From contig NZ_NIST01000001.1 of the NCBI RefSeq assembly GCF_002335745.1, positions 3,534,354 through 3,598,353 of the forward strand: DNA of 64,000 nt, read 5' to 3'. The translations under genes were made by a program, and so were the position numbers. Below the pieces are notes generated by a model. That model saw nothing but the letters and a program-made list of their open reading frames with translations, was not told the origin of the DNA and did not search any database. Source of the DNA: Evansella halocellulosilytica (GTDB lineage Bacteria > Bacillota > Bacilli > Bacillales > Salisediminibacteriaceae). Shown here in pieces: positions 9,493 through 19,305 of this stretch; the stretch's first letter is position 1; each line of letters begins with the position of its first letter.

Positions 9493-9511
9493 GGTAATTA
9501 AAGAGAAAACA

Positions 9512-9532
9512 GGCCGATATATTCGGTCTTTT
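9512..9532 (+). terminator. Weak terminator-like hairpin within the cluster
   Basis: GGCCGA (9512-9517) pairs with TCGGTC (9523-9528, one G-T) and TTTT follows. It may partly attenuate transcription before the FAH gene, which has its own AT-rich leader. Confidence 0.4.
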
Positions 9533-9587
9533 CTTTAGTGTTTTATAAATACGAAATAAAAATTATATATATAAAGGGTGAGTGATC

Positions 9588-10493
9588 TTGCGAATCATAC
9601 GATATAAAGATGAACATTCGAATACAATACTTGCTGCCTATACGGAAGAGGGGGAAATATACAATCTTCCTTTTACGAGTCTACTAGATATCGTACACCG
9701 GGCGGAGGAATGTAATTGCCCCCCAGCTTCATTAATAGAAGAAATAATTACGTCAAGTTTTCCACTAAGTGAGAAACTTCATGATCTGGAGTTGCTTACC
9801 CCCATAGAAGCCCCGGAAGTATGGGCAGCGGGTGTAACGTACCAAAAAAGTATGGAAGCTAGAAACTATGAAGCAACAGGTGGGAAGCTAAATGCGAAGA
9901 CCTTTTATGACAAGGTGTATGATGCAAAACGTCCTGAAATTTTCTTCAAATCAACAAAGGAGCGTACAGTTGGGCCAAATCAAGACGTCTGTTTGAGGTC
10001 AGATTCAACTTGGCAAATTCCAGAACCTGAACTCGGTCTCGTAATTGGAAATGAAGGAAAAATCATTGGCTATACGATTGGCAATGATATGAGCTGTCGG
10101 GATATTGAAGGGGAAAATCCATTATATTTGCCACAGGCTAAAATTTGGAAACAATCATGCTCCATAGGCCCAGCGGTTCGCTTAGCAGAGACGGTTCCAA
10201 ACCCCTATGATTTGACTATAACCTGCCGAATTTATCGGGATGGATCCTGTGTTTTTGAAGGGGATGCGAATACGGGTCAGTTGAAGCGGACATATGATGA
10301 GCTCGTTACTTATCTAACGCTTGACAATACCGTTTTTGAAGGGACTGTTCTCTTAACAGGCACATGTATTGTTCCACCAAATGATTTCTCATTGCAAGAG
10401 GATGATCAGATCGAAATTGAAATTGATGGAATTGGTGTTTTGATCAATATCGTCAAAAAGGTGGTGCAAATATCGGACATATCTATGTCATGA
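9588..10493 (+). CDS. Fumarylacetoacetate hydrolase-family protein, 2-keto-3-deoxypentonate dehydratase-like
   Basis: A 301-residue FAH-fold protein. The blocks VWAAGVTYQKS, RSDSTWQIPEPELGLVIG (metal-binding E-x-E) and GNDMSCRDIEGENPLYLPQAKIW resemble 2-keto-3-deoxy-D-arabinonate dehydratase of the oxidative (Weimberg-type) pentose route, which yields 2-oxoglutarate semialdehyde. The next gene encodes the dehydrogenase expected to use that product. TTG 9588 is chosen because AAAGGGTG ends 7 bases before it; GTG 9582 would sit on top of the ribosome site. Assignment to that exact substrate is inference from motif memory and neighbourhood. Confidence 0.75.
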   Translation: MRIIRYKDEHSNTILAAYTEEGEIYNLPFTSLLDIVHRAEECNCPPASLIEEIITSSFPLSEKLHDLELLTPIEAPEVWAAGVTYQKSMEARNYEATGGKLNAKTFYDKVYDAKRPEIFFKSTKERTVGPNQDVCLRSDSTWQIPEPELGLVIGNEGKIIGYTIGNDMSCRDIEGENPLYLPQAKIWKQSCSIGPAVRLAETVPNPYDLTITCRIYRDGSCVFEGDANTGQLKRTYDELVTYLTLDNTVFEGTVLLTGTCIVPPNDFSLQEDDQIEIEIDGIGVLINIVKKVVQISDISMS

Positions 10494-10529
10494 AAGGGAT
10501 AAAAAGGTAAATGAAAGGTGTGAATTAAT

Positions 10530-11996
10530 TTGGCTTTACAAAAAGAAGGAGCAGTTTTTGATAATTATGTGAACGGGCAATGGATACCTAGTGTAAGTAA
10601 TGATCGAATTACTAGTGTAAATCCAGCTAACGTTAATGAGGTGGTAGGGTATACCCAGAAATCCACTATGGAGGATTTAGATCAAGCAGTAACATCAGCT
10701 AAACATGCACGAACATCATGGAGGAAACTGGCGGGGGCTGAACGAGGGGAATTTTTATATAAAGTGGCCTCCGTTATGGAAACGAGGGCGGATGAAATTG
10801 CAGAGACCATGACAAAGGAAATGGGAAAAACACTTCCGGAGGCAAAGGGAGAGACAGCAAGAGGGATAGCTATTTTAAAATATTTTGCTGGTGAAGGAAT
10901 GCGAAAGGTAGGTGATGTGATTCCGTCTACTGATAAGGATGCGCTCATGTTGACGACAAGAGCACCTTTAGGCGTTGTCGGAGTGATTACTCCGTGGAAT
11001 TTTCCTGTTGCTATTCCAATTTGGAAGGTGGCACCAGCCTTAATATATGGAAATACAGTCGTTTTAAAACCGGCAAGAGAAGGAGCGGTGACAGCAGTAA
11101 AGGTTATCGAATGTTTTCATGAGGCTGGATTACCAGCAGGAGTCGTTAATCTTGTTACGGGATCAGGCTCTGTAATTGGCCAAGGAATAATTGATCATAA
11201 GGATATTCAAGGCATTACCTTTACAGGCTCTAATGAAATTGGCAAACAGATTGGGCAGGGTGCGCTTGCGCGAGGAATTAAGTACCAATTAGAAATGGGA
11301 GGAAAGAATCCTGTAATCGTAACAAATGATGCAGACCTTGACTTAGCTGTTGAAGCAACCATTACTGGCGGGCTTCGCTCAACAGGTCAAAAGTGTACTG
11401 CAACAAGTAGGGTAATTGTTCAGTCAGATATATACGATGCTTTTAAGACTAAATTAGTGTCGAAAATTAAGGGATTGAAAATAGGAGATGGCATGCAAGA
11501 AGGAACTTGGATGGGACCTTCTGTCAATGAAAGCCAATATCGTACAGTTCTCTCTTATATTGAAAAGGGAAAAGAAGAAGGGGCGACCTTAGTTTGTGGT
11601 GGTGAAAAGATTGAGGATGAAAGACTAAGGAACGGATATTTTTTGCAACCAACCGTCTTTGAACATGTTACATCGTCTATGACCATAGCTCAGGAGGAAA
11701 TCTTCGGTCCCGTTCTTGCTTTAATGAAGGTAGATTCCTTGGAGGAAGCGATAAGAATAGCAAATGATGTTGACTATGGCTTAAGTGCATCGATTTTTAC
11801 AACCAATATCCAAAAGATGCTTAACTTCATTGAAGATATGGATGCAGGCTTAGTCCGGATCAATGCAGAAACTGCAGGAGTTGAGCTTCAAGTACCATTT
11901 GGTGGTATGAAACAATCAAGTTCCCACTCTAGGGAGCAAGGGGAAGCTGCTAAAGAATTCTTTACTTCTATTAAAACTGTTTTTATTAAAGGGTAA
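10530..11996 (+). CDS. NAD(P)-dependent aldehyde dehydrogenase, 2-oxoglutarate semialdehyde dehydrogenase-like
   Basis: A 488-residue ALDH with N157 (PWNF), general base E255 (LEMGGKNP) and nucleophile C289 (GQKCTATSR), all in the expected places. Overall sequence resembles Bacillus YcbD/GucD, the 2-oxoglutarate semialdehyde dehydrogenase of glucarate catabolism. With the preceding FAH-family enzyme it would finish a sugar-acid pathway at 2-oxoglutarate. The start is TTG 10530 with AAAGGTG 9 bases upstream. Confidence 0.85.
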   Translation: MALQKEGAVFDNYVNGQWIPSVSNDRITSVNPANVNEVVGYTQKSTMEDLDQAVTSAKHARTSWRKLAGAERGEFLYKVASVMETRADEIAETMTKEMGKTLPEAKGETARGIAILKYFAGEGMRKVGDVIPSTDKDALMLTTRAPLGVVGVITPWNFPVAIPIWKVAPALIYGNTVVLKPAREGAVTAVKVIECFHEAGLPAGVVNLVTGSGSVIGQGIIDHKDIQGITFTGSNEIGKQIGQGALARGIKYQLEMGGKNPVIVTNDADLDLAVEATITGGLRSTGQKCTATSRVIVQSDIYDAFKTKLVSKIKGLKIGDGMQEGTWMGPSVNESQYRTVLSYIEKGKEEGATLVCGGEKIEDERLRNGYFLQPTVFEHVTSSMTIAQEEIFGPVLALMKVDSLEEAIRIANDVDYGLSASIFTTNIQKMLNFIEDMDAGLVRINAETAGVELQVPFGGMKQSSSHSREQGEAAKEFFTSIKTVFIKG

Positions 11997-12105
11997 GTTC
12001 AAATCAGTTATAATAGGTAATTTTTGAAGGAAACAACATTGCTGCAAATATGCTACTAAATGTAGGTATTTTATAGGATTTTAATACTGTGAGAGAGGTG
12101 AGTTA

Positions 12106-12873
12106 ATGGCATCCGTTGATTTTATAAAGGATCATCACATTGCCACGATTACATTTAATCGGCCTGAAAAATTAAACACGATGACAAAAGAGATGGCATC
12201 CCAGTTATTAAATGCCGTTCATAAAGTAAATAATGATGATAATATTCGTGTAGTAGTTTTGACTGGTACTGGAGAAAAAGCGTTTTCAGCAGGAAGCGAT
12301 ATTAGTATATTAGATGAATATGGTGATAACTGGAAGTATCGAAACCGCTTAGAATACTGTGATGTATTAAGAAGTATTAAAAAACCTCTTATTGCTATGG
12401 TGAATGGATACGCAGTAGGAGGTGGTTTGGAATTAGCGCTATGTGCAGATATGCGCTTTGCTGCAAAAAATGCAAAATTAGGCGCAGTAGAGATAAAGTT
12501 AGGTTGGATTGGTGGTGGGGGAGTCACTCAATTATTAACTAATTTAATCGGTTATGGGAAAGCAATGAAAATGATTTTGTCTGGGGATATGATATCAGCT
12601 GACGAGGCTTACAAGGATGGGTTAGTCGAAGTGGTTGTTCCTTATGATGAATTAGAGAAATATACGTATGACTATGCCCATAAAATTGCTGAATACTCCC
12701 CAATAGCACTTCAGTCTGCAAAGCATTCCTGCAGGATGGCGCTAAGTGTACCATTAGAAGCAGGTATTTTGTATGAACGTGATTTACAAGCCCTCTCCTT
12801 CTATACAGAGGATAAAGAAGAAGGCATACAAGCTTTTCTAGAAAAAAGAAGTCCAAATTTTAAAGGGAAATAA
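12106..12873 (+). CDS. Enoyl-CoA hydratase/isomerase (crotonase family)
   Basis: A 255-residue crotonase. The oxyanion-hole segments (AFSAGSDI around 59-66; NGYAVGGGLELALCAD from 100) are present. The two acidic residues used by hydratases align at E109 and E129, so water addition to an enoyl-CoA is chemically possible. A 109-base gap separates it from the ALDH gene; a GAGAGAGGTGAG site precedes ATG 12106. Together with the CoA-transferase next door it points to CoA-thioester chemistry in the cluster. Confidence 0.88.
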   Translation: MASVDFIKDHHIATITFNRPEKLNTMTKEMASQLLNAVHKVNNDDNIRVVVLTGTGEKAFSAGSDISILDEYGDNWKYRNRLEYCDVLRSIKKPLIAMVNGYAVGGGLELALCADMRFAAKNAKLGAVEIKLGWIGGGGVTQLLTNLIGYGKAMKMILSGDMISADEAYKDGLVEVVVPYDELEKYTYDYAHKIAEYSPIALQSAKHSCRMALSVPLEAGILYERDLQALSFYTEDKEEGIQAFLEKRSPNFKGK

Positions 12874-12909
12874 GGGGAAGCGTTTTGTCAAAATCGAGGA
12901 GGATAATGG

Positions 12910-14103
12910 ATGAGTAACGGACCTTTAGATGGAATTATAGTATTAGACTGTTCACTAGCCATGTCTGGCCCTTTCGCTGCTCAAAAGTTAGGGGACATGG
13001 GAGCAGAAATTATAAAAATCGAACCTACAGGTAATGGGGAATGGCACAGAACTCGACCTGCAGCTAATGCATGGGTCAATAAGCTTAATTCCTCTTTCAT
13101 ATCGTTTAACCGAAATAAAAAGAGCTTATCTGTAAATTTAAAATCGGATGAAGGAAGGAAAGTAGTTTATCAATTAGTAAAAGAGGCAGATGTTATTTTA
13201 CAAAATTTTCGTCCAGGAGTTGTGAAAAGGTTAGGTTTGGACTATGATACTGTTTCGAAGCTAAATAAGGAAATTATCTATTGTAGTATTTCTGGTTACG
13301 GAGAAACAGGTCCTTATGTAAACAGACCAGGCCAAGACCTCGTCCTACAAGGGTATAGTGGTGCTTTATGGAATACAGGTAAGCAGGGTGATCCACCACA
13401 GCCAATTCCTTTATATGCTTGTGATGCAACGGCAGCTCATAATGCAGTCGAAGGTATTTTATCTGCACTCTTTTATCGACAGAAGCATGGCAAAGGTCAA
13501 AAAGTAGAAGTGAATATGTTAAATGCCATTATGGATATGCAAGTACAAGAATTATCGGTTTACCTCACAGGAGGAATAAAACCAGAAAGAACTGAAGAAC
13601 CATTAGCCCATACATTACTGACTGCACCATATGGAATCTACCAAACAAAGGATGGCTATATGACTTTGTCGATAGGACCAATCGATGTCTTAGGTGAGGC
13701 ACTTGATAGTGATCGCTTACGTTCGTTTACCGAATGGAATGATGGCATGATTCACCGTGATGAAATATATCGCATTGTTTCCAGTATATTATTATCTAAA
13801 ACAACAGCTGAATGGATCGAAATACTTGATAAGCATAATTATTGGGCAGGTCCAGTATATGATTATGATGACCTAGTTAATGATCCACAAGTACAACATA
13901 ACAAGATGATTGTAGAAATGGATCATCCAACAGAAGGAAAGCTTAAAGTTCTAGGAATACCTATTAAATTTAACAAAACACCTGGTACTTATCGTGACCA
14001 CCCACCTTTATTGGGTGAACATACAAAAGAAATTTTAGCAAGATTAGGTTACACAAAAGAAGAAATAAACGAATTAAAAGAATCACAAGTCGTCCAATAT
14101 TGA
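12910..14103 (+). CDS. CaiB/BaiF-family (family III) CoA-transferase
   Basis: A full-length 397-residue CoA-transferase. The N-terminal LGDMGAEIIKIEP block, the NRNKKS motif and the LYACDATAAHNAVEG segment are present, placing the likely catalytic Asp at residue 172. It is the intact paralogue of the frameshifted gene at 2195; both share the LGDMGAE, RNKKS, GETG and AEW/SEWIE segments. Two transferases in one cluster could load two different acids, or one may be a redundant copy. It is the last gene of the co-directional cluster. The acyl donor and acceptor are unknown. Confidence 0.9.
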   Translation: MSNGPLDGIIVLDCSLAMSGPFAAQKLGDMGAEIIKIEPTGNGEWHRTRPAANAWVNKLNSSFISFNRNKKSLSVNLKSDEGRKVVYQLVKEADVILQNFRPGVVKRLGLDYDTVSKLNKEIIYCSISGYGETGPYVNRPGQDLVLQGYSGALWNTGKQGDPPQPIPLYACDATAAHNAVEGILSALFYRQKHGKGQKVEVNMLNAIMDMQVQELSVYLTGGIKPERTEEPLAHTLLTAPYGIYQTKDGYMTLSIGPIDVLGEALDSDRLRSFTEWNDGMIHRDEIYRIVSSILLSKTTAEWIEILDKHNYWAGPVYDYDDLVNDPQVQHNKMIVEMDHPTEGKLKVLGIPIKFNKTPGTYRDHPPLLGEHTKEILARLGYTKEEINELKESQVVQY

Positions 14104-14116
14104 TCTTCCTAGGACA

Positions 14117-14144
14117 CCAGGGACAGGAAGGAACCTGTCCCTGG
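14117..14144. repeat. Perfect 11-bp palindrome hairpin at the end of the catabolic cluster
   Basis: CCAGGGACAGG (14117-14127) and CCTGTCCCTGG (14134-14144) form a perfect stem with a 6-base loop. No T-run follows, so it is a poor intrinsic terminator. It is GC-rich against the background and resembles dispersed intergenic GGGACAGG-type palindromes of Bacillaceae (from memory). Confidence 0.6.
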
Positions 14145-14321
14145 ACTTGAAAAAGTATATTTAAAAGAAAGGTAGAGAAGCCATGATGTTGGCATCTTTA
14201 CCTTTTAAACTTGACTTCTATATGTGGAAAATGAAGGTAAATCCATATTATAAGAGACGTACAAACAATTTCTCCTTTTTAGAACATATTCTATAATAAA
14301 AATATGTTTAAGGAGGACGCA

Positions 14322-14819
14322 ATGTATTTTCATACTGTACAAAGAGGTGAGACGTTATTTTCAATCTCAGAAGATTATAGAGTACCTTACCAAGAACTTT
14401 TACAAGCAAATGAAAATATCGATCCTAATGTAATTATTGAAGGACAGCAAATTGTCATTCCCGGACTGCCTGACCCTGATCTTCTTCCATATAAAATAGT
14501 TGTTTCACTAAGTGAACGAAGATTAACGTTAAATGAGAATGGAAACAATATCCAAACATATCCGATTGCAGTAGGTAAAATATTATCTGAAACGCCTGTA
14601 GGTAATTTTGTCATCATAAACAAAGCGCCAAATCCTGGCGGTCCTTTCGGAACGATGTGGATGTCACTTTCTAAAAAGCATTACGGTATTCATGGAACAA
14701 ATGACCCTTCCTCTATAGGAAAAGCTGTATCTCGCGGATGTATCCGGATGCATAATAACGATGTTGAAGAGTTAGCTAGTATAGTGCCGATTGGAACCCC
14801 CGTTTTTATTCATCCATAA
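14322..14819 (+). CDS. ykuD: LysM domain L,D-transpeptidase
   Basis: A 165-residue protein closely resembling B. subtilis YkuD (about 164 residues). An N-terminal LysM peptidoglycan-binding domain (residues 2-47, [16 protein letters not shown]) is followed by the YkuD catalytic domain with H124 (YGIHGT) and nucleophile C140 (SRGCIRMHN). It would cross-link or modify peptidoglycan stems; there is no signal peptide, as in YkuD, which is linked to sporulation. ATG 14322 is chosen because AAGGAGG at 14310-14316 precedes it; an earlier ATG at 14304 lies before that site. Its TAA stop lies inside the 5-bp target duplication of the transposon that follows. Confidence 0.93.
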   Translation: MYFHTVQRGETLFSISEDYRVPYQELLQANENIDPNVIIEGQQIVIPGLPDPDLLPYKIVVSLSERRLTLNENGNNIQTYPIAVGKILSETPVGNFVIINKAPNPGGPFGTMWMSLSKKHYGIHGTNDPSSIGKAVSRGCIRMHNNDVEELASIVPIGTPVFIHP

Positions 14820-14821
14820 TG
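14817..14821. repeat. 5-bp target site duplication (left copy) of the Tn1546-like transposon
   Basis: TAATG directly abuts the left inverted repeat and is matched by TAATG at 30587-30591. A 5-bp duplication is the hallmark of Tn3-family transposition. Confidence 0.9.
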
Positions 14822-14859
14822 GGGGTAGCGTCAGGAAAATGCGGATTTACAACGATAAG
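14822..14859 (+). repeat. Left 38-bp terminal inverted repeat of the Tn1546-like transposon
   Basis: Starts GGGGTAGCGTCAGGAAAATG and ends CAACGATAAG. It matches the reverse complement of 30549-30586 at 37 of 38 positions. Confidence 0.95.
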
Positions 14860-14895
14860 CCTATTTTCCTGACGAATTCTCTATTTTTAACAACG

Positions 14896-15585
14896 TTAAG
14901 AAAGTTTCAATGGTCTTAAAGAATCTAACGAAACTATTTTATCGGAATTAAAATGGTATTCTCCTAATAAATTAATATGTTCCCAACCTAGAGGTGACAT
15001 ATGGTGCAATAATTCTTCATTTAAACTATCTGACCGTTTTTGATATTCAACTGCTTTTGTTAGATGTAAAGTATTCCAGATACTGATGGCATTGATGATT
15101 ATGTTTAAGGCACTGGCTCTTTGCAATTGATGCTGTATGGTTCGTTCCCTAAGCTCTCCTTGCTTTCCGAAGAAAATAGCTCGTGCCAGTCCATTCATAG
15201 ATTCTCCTTTATTCAATCCTCTTTGTATTTTTCTTCTTAAAGATTCATCTGAAATATAATTAAGAATAAAGATAGTTTTTTCTATTCGGCCCATCTCACG
15301 TAAGGCTGTAGCTAGGCTGTTTTGTCTTGAATAAGAACCTAATTTCCCCATAATAAGGGATGCTGAAACTGTTCCTTCTCTTATAGAATGAGCTAATCGC
15401 AAAACATCCTCATAATTTTCTTTAATGACCTTTGTATTTATTTGTCCACGTAAAATGGCTTCTAATTTTGGATATTCACTTGCTTTATCTATTGTAAATA
15501 ATTTCGAATCTGATAAATCTCTTATTCTTGGAGCAAAATTAAATCCTAATAAATGAGTCAGTCCGAATATTTGGTCTGTATAACC
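14896..15585 (-). pseudogene. tnpA: Tn3-family transposase, C-terminal part (split by nested element)
   Basis: The minus-strand frame reads GYTDQIFGLTHLLGFNFAPRIRDLSD onward to the stop at 14896, 230 codons, the last quarter of a Tn3-family DDE transposase. It is separated from its N-terminal part (25655-27931) by the Tn554-like element. At the break the GGT TAT codons supply Gly-Tyr; joined to the other part they give ...HYTDTA-GYTDQIFG..., the conserved sequence. Both parts are whole numbers of codons (230 + 759). On its own this part has no start signal. Confidence 0.93.
15580..15585. repeat. 6-bp core (ATAACC), left junction of the Tn554-like element
   Basis: ATAACC here and at 25649-25654 bounds the nested element. 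Tn554-family elements integrate by tyrosine recombination at a short core shared by target and element ends. The core in the target is GGTTAT on the coding strand of the transposase gene. Confidence 0.85.
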
Positions 15586-15606
15586 GGCTTTAATTGTACT
15601 ATCATT

Positions 15607-15652
15607 AGAAGTAGTTATTAACGTATCTTACGATAACAACTACTTCTTTTTT
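15607..15652 (+). terminator. Hairpin with T-tail near the left end of the Tn554-like element
   Basis: AGAAGTAGTT (15607-15616) pairs with AACTACTTCT (15638-15647), with further TTA/TAA pairing inside, followed by TTTTTT. It could stop read-through into the recombinase genes, or form part of the recombination end. Confidence 0.65.
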
Positions 15653-15726
15653 ATTTCCTTATAGAATCATTATCTGTACTATGAAATTTATGTATATAAA
15701 GTATCCTAAGAAACCAGGGGGTGGTA

Positions 15727-16818
15727 ATGTTGAAAGTACAAGAGGTTCTTATTCAAGAGAAGAAAAGATATCTGTTAATTGACAAGGATGGCTATCCTGT
15801 CATACCGGTTGCAAAGTATATAAAGTATTTAGATAACGTTGGAAAAGCTGAAAACACACTAAAATCATACTGTTACCATCTAAAGCTTTACTTTCAATTC
15901 CTAGAGGAGTGTGGATTAGAATATCAAGAAGTAAACCTTGATATTTTGGCTCAGTTCATCGGATGGCTGAGAATTCCTGATCAATCTACAAAAGTCATTT
16001 ATTTTGAAGAAACCTTAGCAAAACGATCAGAAAAAACGGTCAATACCGTCATAACATGTGTCATGGGGTTCTATGACTATTTGACTCGTAATGAGGATTA
16101 CGGAGGAAATGTAAATGATCAGTTAAAAAAACAAGCCCCAGGGCGTTTTAAGACTTTTAAACCTTTCCTCCACCACATTACAAAAGGGAATTCATACGAT
16201 AAAAACATTTTAAAGATTAAGGAACCAAAGCGTTTAATCAAAACTTTGAGTAAAAATCAAATCCAAGTGATCCATGATGCTTGCAGCAATATACGGGATG
16301 AATTATTATTCCGTATATTATATGAAGGGGGATTACGTATTGGAGAGGCCCTTTCTCTGTGGGTAGAGGATTTTGATATAGGTAAAAATGCTATTACGGT
16401 GAGGAAATCCAAAACATCCGATGGGGAAAAACGAAAAATTTATGTATCTATTGAGACTATGAATCTCTTTCAAGATTATCTAATAGACTTTCATTCTTAC
16501 GAAATTGATAGCAATTATGTTTTTATCACCTTAACTGGACCAAATCGTGGTAAGCCAATGACTGATGGTTCTGTACGTTCTTTAATTAAACGGATGAAGA
16601 AAAAAACAGGAATAGATTTTACCCCTCATATGCTTCGGCATACATATGCTACAGAGTTACATGAAGCAGGAGTAGATATTGCCATCATACAGAGGTTATT
16701 AGGGCATGCACACGTTCAAACAACCATACAGACTTATATCCATGCATCCGATGAAACCATACGTGGAAGCTGGGAACAAGCTCAATCAAATAAAAAAATG
16801 GGAAGAAGAGATAAATAA
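15727..16818 (+). CDS. tnpA: Tn554-type tyrosine recombinase TnpA
   Basis: A 363-residue tyrosine recombinase: N-terminal SAM-like core-binding domain (about 10-115) and C-terminal catalytic domain with R in EGGLRIGEAL, H-x-x-R in PHMLRHTYA, H in LLGHAHVQTT and the nucleophile Tyr in TIQTYIHA. Size and order match TnpA of Tn554 (361 residues). ATG 15727 is used, close behind AGGGGGTGG; an in-frame GTG at 15721 lies inside that site. Its stop overlaps the tnpB start (TAATG). Confidence 0.92.
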   Translation: MLKVQEVLIQEKKRYLLIDKDGYPVIPVAKYIKYLDNVGKAENTLKSYCYHLKLYFQFLEECGLEYQEVNLDILAQFIGWLRIPDQSTKVIYFEETLAKRSEKTVNTVITCVMGFYDYLTRNEDYGGNVNDQLKKQAPGRFKTFKPFLHHITKGNSYDKNILKIKEPKRLIKTLSKNQIQVIHDACSNIRDELLFRILYEGGLRIGEALSLWVEDFDIGKNAITVRKSKTSDGEKRKIYVSIETMNLFQDYLIDFHSYEIDSNYVFITLTGPNRGKPMTDGSVRSLIKRMKKKTGIDFTPHMLRHTYATELHEAGVDIAIIQRLLGHAHVQTTIQTYIHASDETIRGSWEQAQSNKKMGRRDK

Positions 16819-18854
16819 TGATACAGAGTGCATTGGAAATTAAACCCCTTCCCCACCATCTGGAACAGATAAATGAACCATTACTTGGATATTGGGCAAA
16901 TGATGTGTGGAATGTACAAGAATGTCCCTTCTTGGATAAACACTATGATTGGAATAGAAAATTGATTTTTGATAAGGTACAAAATCTTGGATTAAAAAAT
17001 GAACTAAAATATTATTTTTATAAGGGGTTACAGGAGACAAGGATTTCGATTACCTATGCTTTTATGCATTATTCTCCATGTCTTAAAGTTTTTACAGAAT
17101 TCATCTCTCGATATTATGCTAATTTAGATTCTATTATTGATATACCGAAAGAAAAGTTTCTAACAGAATATCGAACATTTCTTGTAGAGAATGGAAAATC
17201 AGTTGAAATTATACACCGGAAAAAGTCATCACCATGGATATCACCAACAGTTCAACCATCCTTGTATATTAGACTATTTCTTCAAGTTTATGAATTTTAT
17301 TATCACCTTTATGATGAACGTGAAGAAACAGATAAGGATTGTTGGGATGTTCGAAAATTGAAGATTAATTATAACAATACAATCAGTAGATATTCATTAG
17401 ACTTTTCGAAGGTTCCGCAACCTTATAGACAATTATTTAAAAAATATATAAAGACTCGCCTAGTTTTTCAGCAATCCATTAGCTTTTCTACAGCCGTATG
17501 TTATTTAAATAGACTTTCGTTTTTCTTCACCTTTTTGAAGGATAAACATCCTGAGTGGAAAGAATTAAACCAGCTATCCAGAATGGATATCGAGGAGTAC
17601 ATTGAATACTTGCGACATTCCACTATTAAAAAGGGAAAATATTTAATTAATCCAGATCACAATTATGTAAATCGTTTTTTAATAGACCTTAAAACGTTTA
17701 TCTCATACATACAGAAATTCGAATGGGAAGAAGCTCCGACAAAGTCAGTAATTTCACTATTGTCAATTGAAGATATCCCTAAAAAGAAAAGAGCAAAAGC
17801 TGATGAAATTAAATATATTCCGGATGAAGTATGGGAACAGTTAGTTTACCATATTAACCAACTTTCCTCAGATCATATACCTATAATTCTTCTAATGGAA
17901 GCTACAGGTTTTCGAATAAGTGACGTTTTATCACTTAAAATTGACTGCTTAGTAAATCAAGAAGATGGTTGGTGGATTATCGGAGATCAAAGAAAAGTAA
18001 GTTATAAAAATCATAAAGTTCCTATTTCAGAAGAAATTGCTAATGTGGTCTTAGCGCAGCAAGAACTTACAAAAAAGAGATCAACTTCGGACACGAACCC
18101 TAAGAAATATTTGTTTCCAATACTAAAAGGGAAAAGGATGGGTAATCCCATATCACAGGATTCCATTAAGCTGAACCTTAATAAACTAGCTAATAGATGT
18201 AATATTAAGGACAAGGATGGAGAAATTTATTGGTTTAAAAATCATGCATTTCGACACCGTTACGGTGTTAATTTGATTAATAACGGAATGAATATCCTTC
18301 ATGTTCAAAAACTGATGGCACATGCCAGTCCTGAAATGACATTAGTCTATGCCCAAATTCATGATAAAACACTACGTGATGAATGGGAAAAGGCTCGAGA
18401 TAATGGTGCAGTAAGACTAGATACTCATGGAGAAGTTATTGTCGCTGATTTAGCTCAACAGGCTGAAGAAAATGGAGTTGAACTGGAGTGGATACGGCAC
18501 AACATGGACTCCATTCGTTTAGATCATGGGTTTTGTGTAAAAAGCCCAAAACTTCATTGTGATTTTCTTGAACAGACATTGGAACCACCGTGTATTAAAA
18601 ATAACTGCAGAAGTTTTCACGTTGACAAGACTTTTCTCGGCTATTATCAAGATCAAATATCTAAAATGGAAGCTGATATTGAAGTATACAAAAAATCCGG
18701 AAGGTTACGTTCTATTGAGTTAATCGAACCCAAATTAAAGAGATATAAAGAATTAGCAAGTGGTTTACTACATACTGGTGGTATCTTTGGTTTGGATAAA
18801 ACTAGACGTGAGTATGTTGGAAATGAACGTGAAAAGGTGATGCAAAATGTCTAA
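16818..18854 (+). CDS. tnpB: Tn554-type tyrosine recombinase TnpB
   Basis: A 678-residue recombinase, the size class of Tn554 TnpB (630). Catalytic residues are visible: R in EATGFRISDVLSL, H-x-x-R in HAFRHRYGVN, H in LMAHASPEMT and Tyr in LVYAQIH. A Cys/His-containing tail (CVKSPKLHCDF, CIKNNC) follows the catalytic domain, as in this subgroup. It overlaps tnpA by one base and tnpC by eight, so all three are translationally coupled. Confidence 0.92.
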   Translation: MIQSALEIKPLPHHLEQINEPLLGYWANDVWNVQECPFLDKHYDWNRKLIFDKVQNLGLKNELKYYFYKGLQETRISITYAFMHYSPCLKVFTEFISRYYANLDSIIDIPKEKFLTEYRTFLVENGKSVEIIHRKKSSPWISPTVQPSLYIRLFLQVYEFYYHLYDEREETDKDCWDVRKLKINYNNTISRYSLDFSKVPQPYRQLFKKYIKTRLVFQQSISFSTAVCYLNRLSFFFTFLKDKHPEWKELNQLSRMDIEEYIEYLRHSTIKKGKYLINPDHNYVNRFLIDLKTFISYIQKFEWEEAPTKSVISLLSIEDIPKKKRAKADEIKYIPDEVWEQLVYHINQLSSDHIPIILLMEATGFRISDVLSLKIDCLVNQEDGWWIIGDQRKVSYKNHKVPISEEIANVVLAQQELTKKRSTSDTNPKKYLFPILKGKRMGNPISQDSIKLNLNKLANRCNIKDKDGEIYWFKNHAFRHRYGVNLINNGMNILHVQKLMAHASPEMTLVYAQIHDKTLRDEWEKARDNGAVRLDTHGEVIVADLAQQAEENGVELEWIRHNMDSIRLDHGFCVKSPKLHCDFLEQTLEPPCIKNNCRSFHVDKTFLGYYQDQISKMEADIEVYKKSGRLRSIELIEPKLKRYKELASGLLHTGGIFGLDKTRREYVGNEREKVMQNV

Positions 18855-19230
18855 TGAAAGCCCAAATACCGAAGGTATTATAAAACATGCGAAGTTGAAA
18901 ACGGAAAAGACCATTCAAAAAGTTGAAGAAACGATCAAAAAGATGATAAAAAAACAAATAAAAATCAATTTTAACTCTGTATCTGCAGAATCAGGGGTTT
19001 CAAAGGCATTTCTATACAGAAATACAGAGCTCCGAGATCGAATCGAAACACTTCGCAAACAACAAGAAGGTCTCTCCTCAATAAAACAAGTTAAAAGGAA
19101 TATGAGTGACGCATCAAAAGATGTAATTATTGCTTCCTTACGGAAGCGAGTCAAGGATTTAGAAAATGAAAATAAAGAAATTAAAGAACAATTGAAAATT
19201 CAATTTGGGAAGATTTATGAGGGAATTTAA
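18847..19230 (+). CDS. tnpC: Tn554-type accessory protein TnpC
   Basis: A 127-residue, highly charged protein with an HTH-like segment (INFNSVSAESGVSKAFLYRN, about 38-57) and a C-terminal coiled coil. Length equals the 125-residue TnpC of Tn554, which influences orientation and efficiency of transposition. It overlaps tnpB by eight bases. Confidence 0.85.
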   Translation: MSNESPNTEGIIKHAKLKTEKTIQKVEETIKKMIKKQIKINFNSVSAESGVSKAFLYRNTELRDRIETLRKQQEGLSSIKQVKRNMSDASKDVIIASLRKRVKDLENENKEIKEQLKIQFGKIYEGI

Positions 19231-19305
19231 GTTCCTACGATTTTCCCTTCCCTGATTGATTTTTTTGTGTAATATGACAATGCCATTTAAAAGATAAGTT
19301 GTATT

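Noticed and set aside
14117..14144. Palindrome as an intrinsic terminator of the catabolic operon
   Set aside because: No T-run follows on either strand; kept as a repeat/hairpin only.
14304..14321. Upstream ATG of ykuD
   Set aside because: The AAGGAGG site lies between this ATG and ATG 14322, so the later codon is the start.
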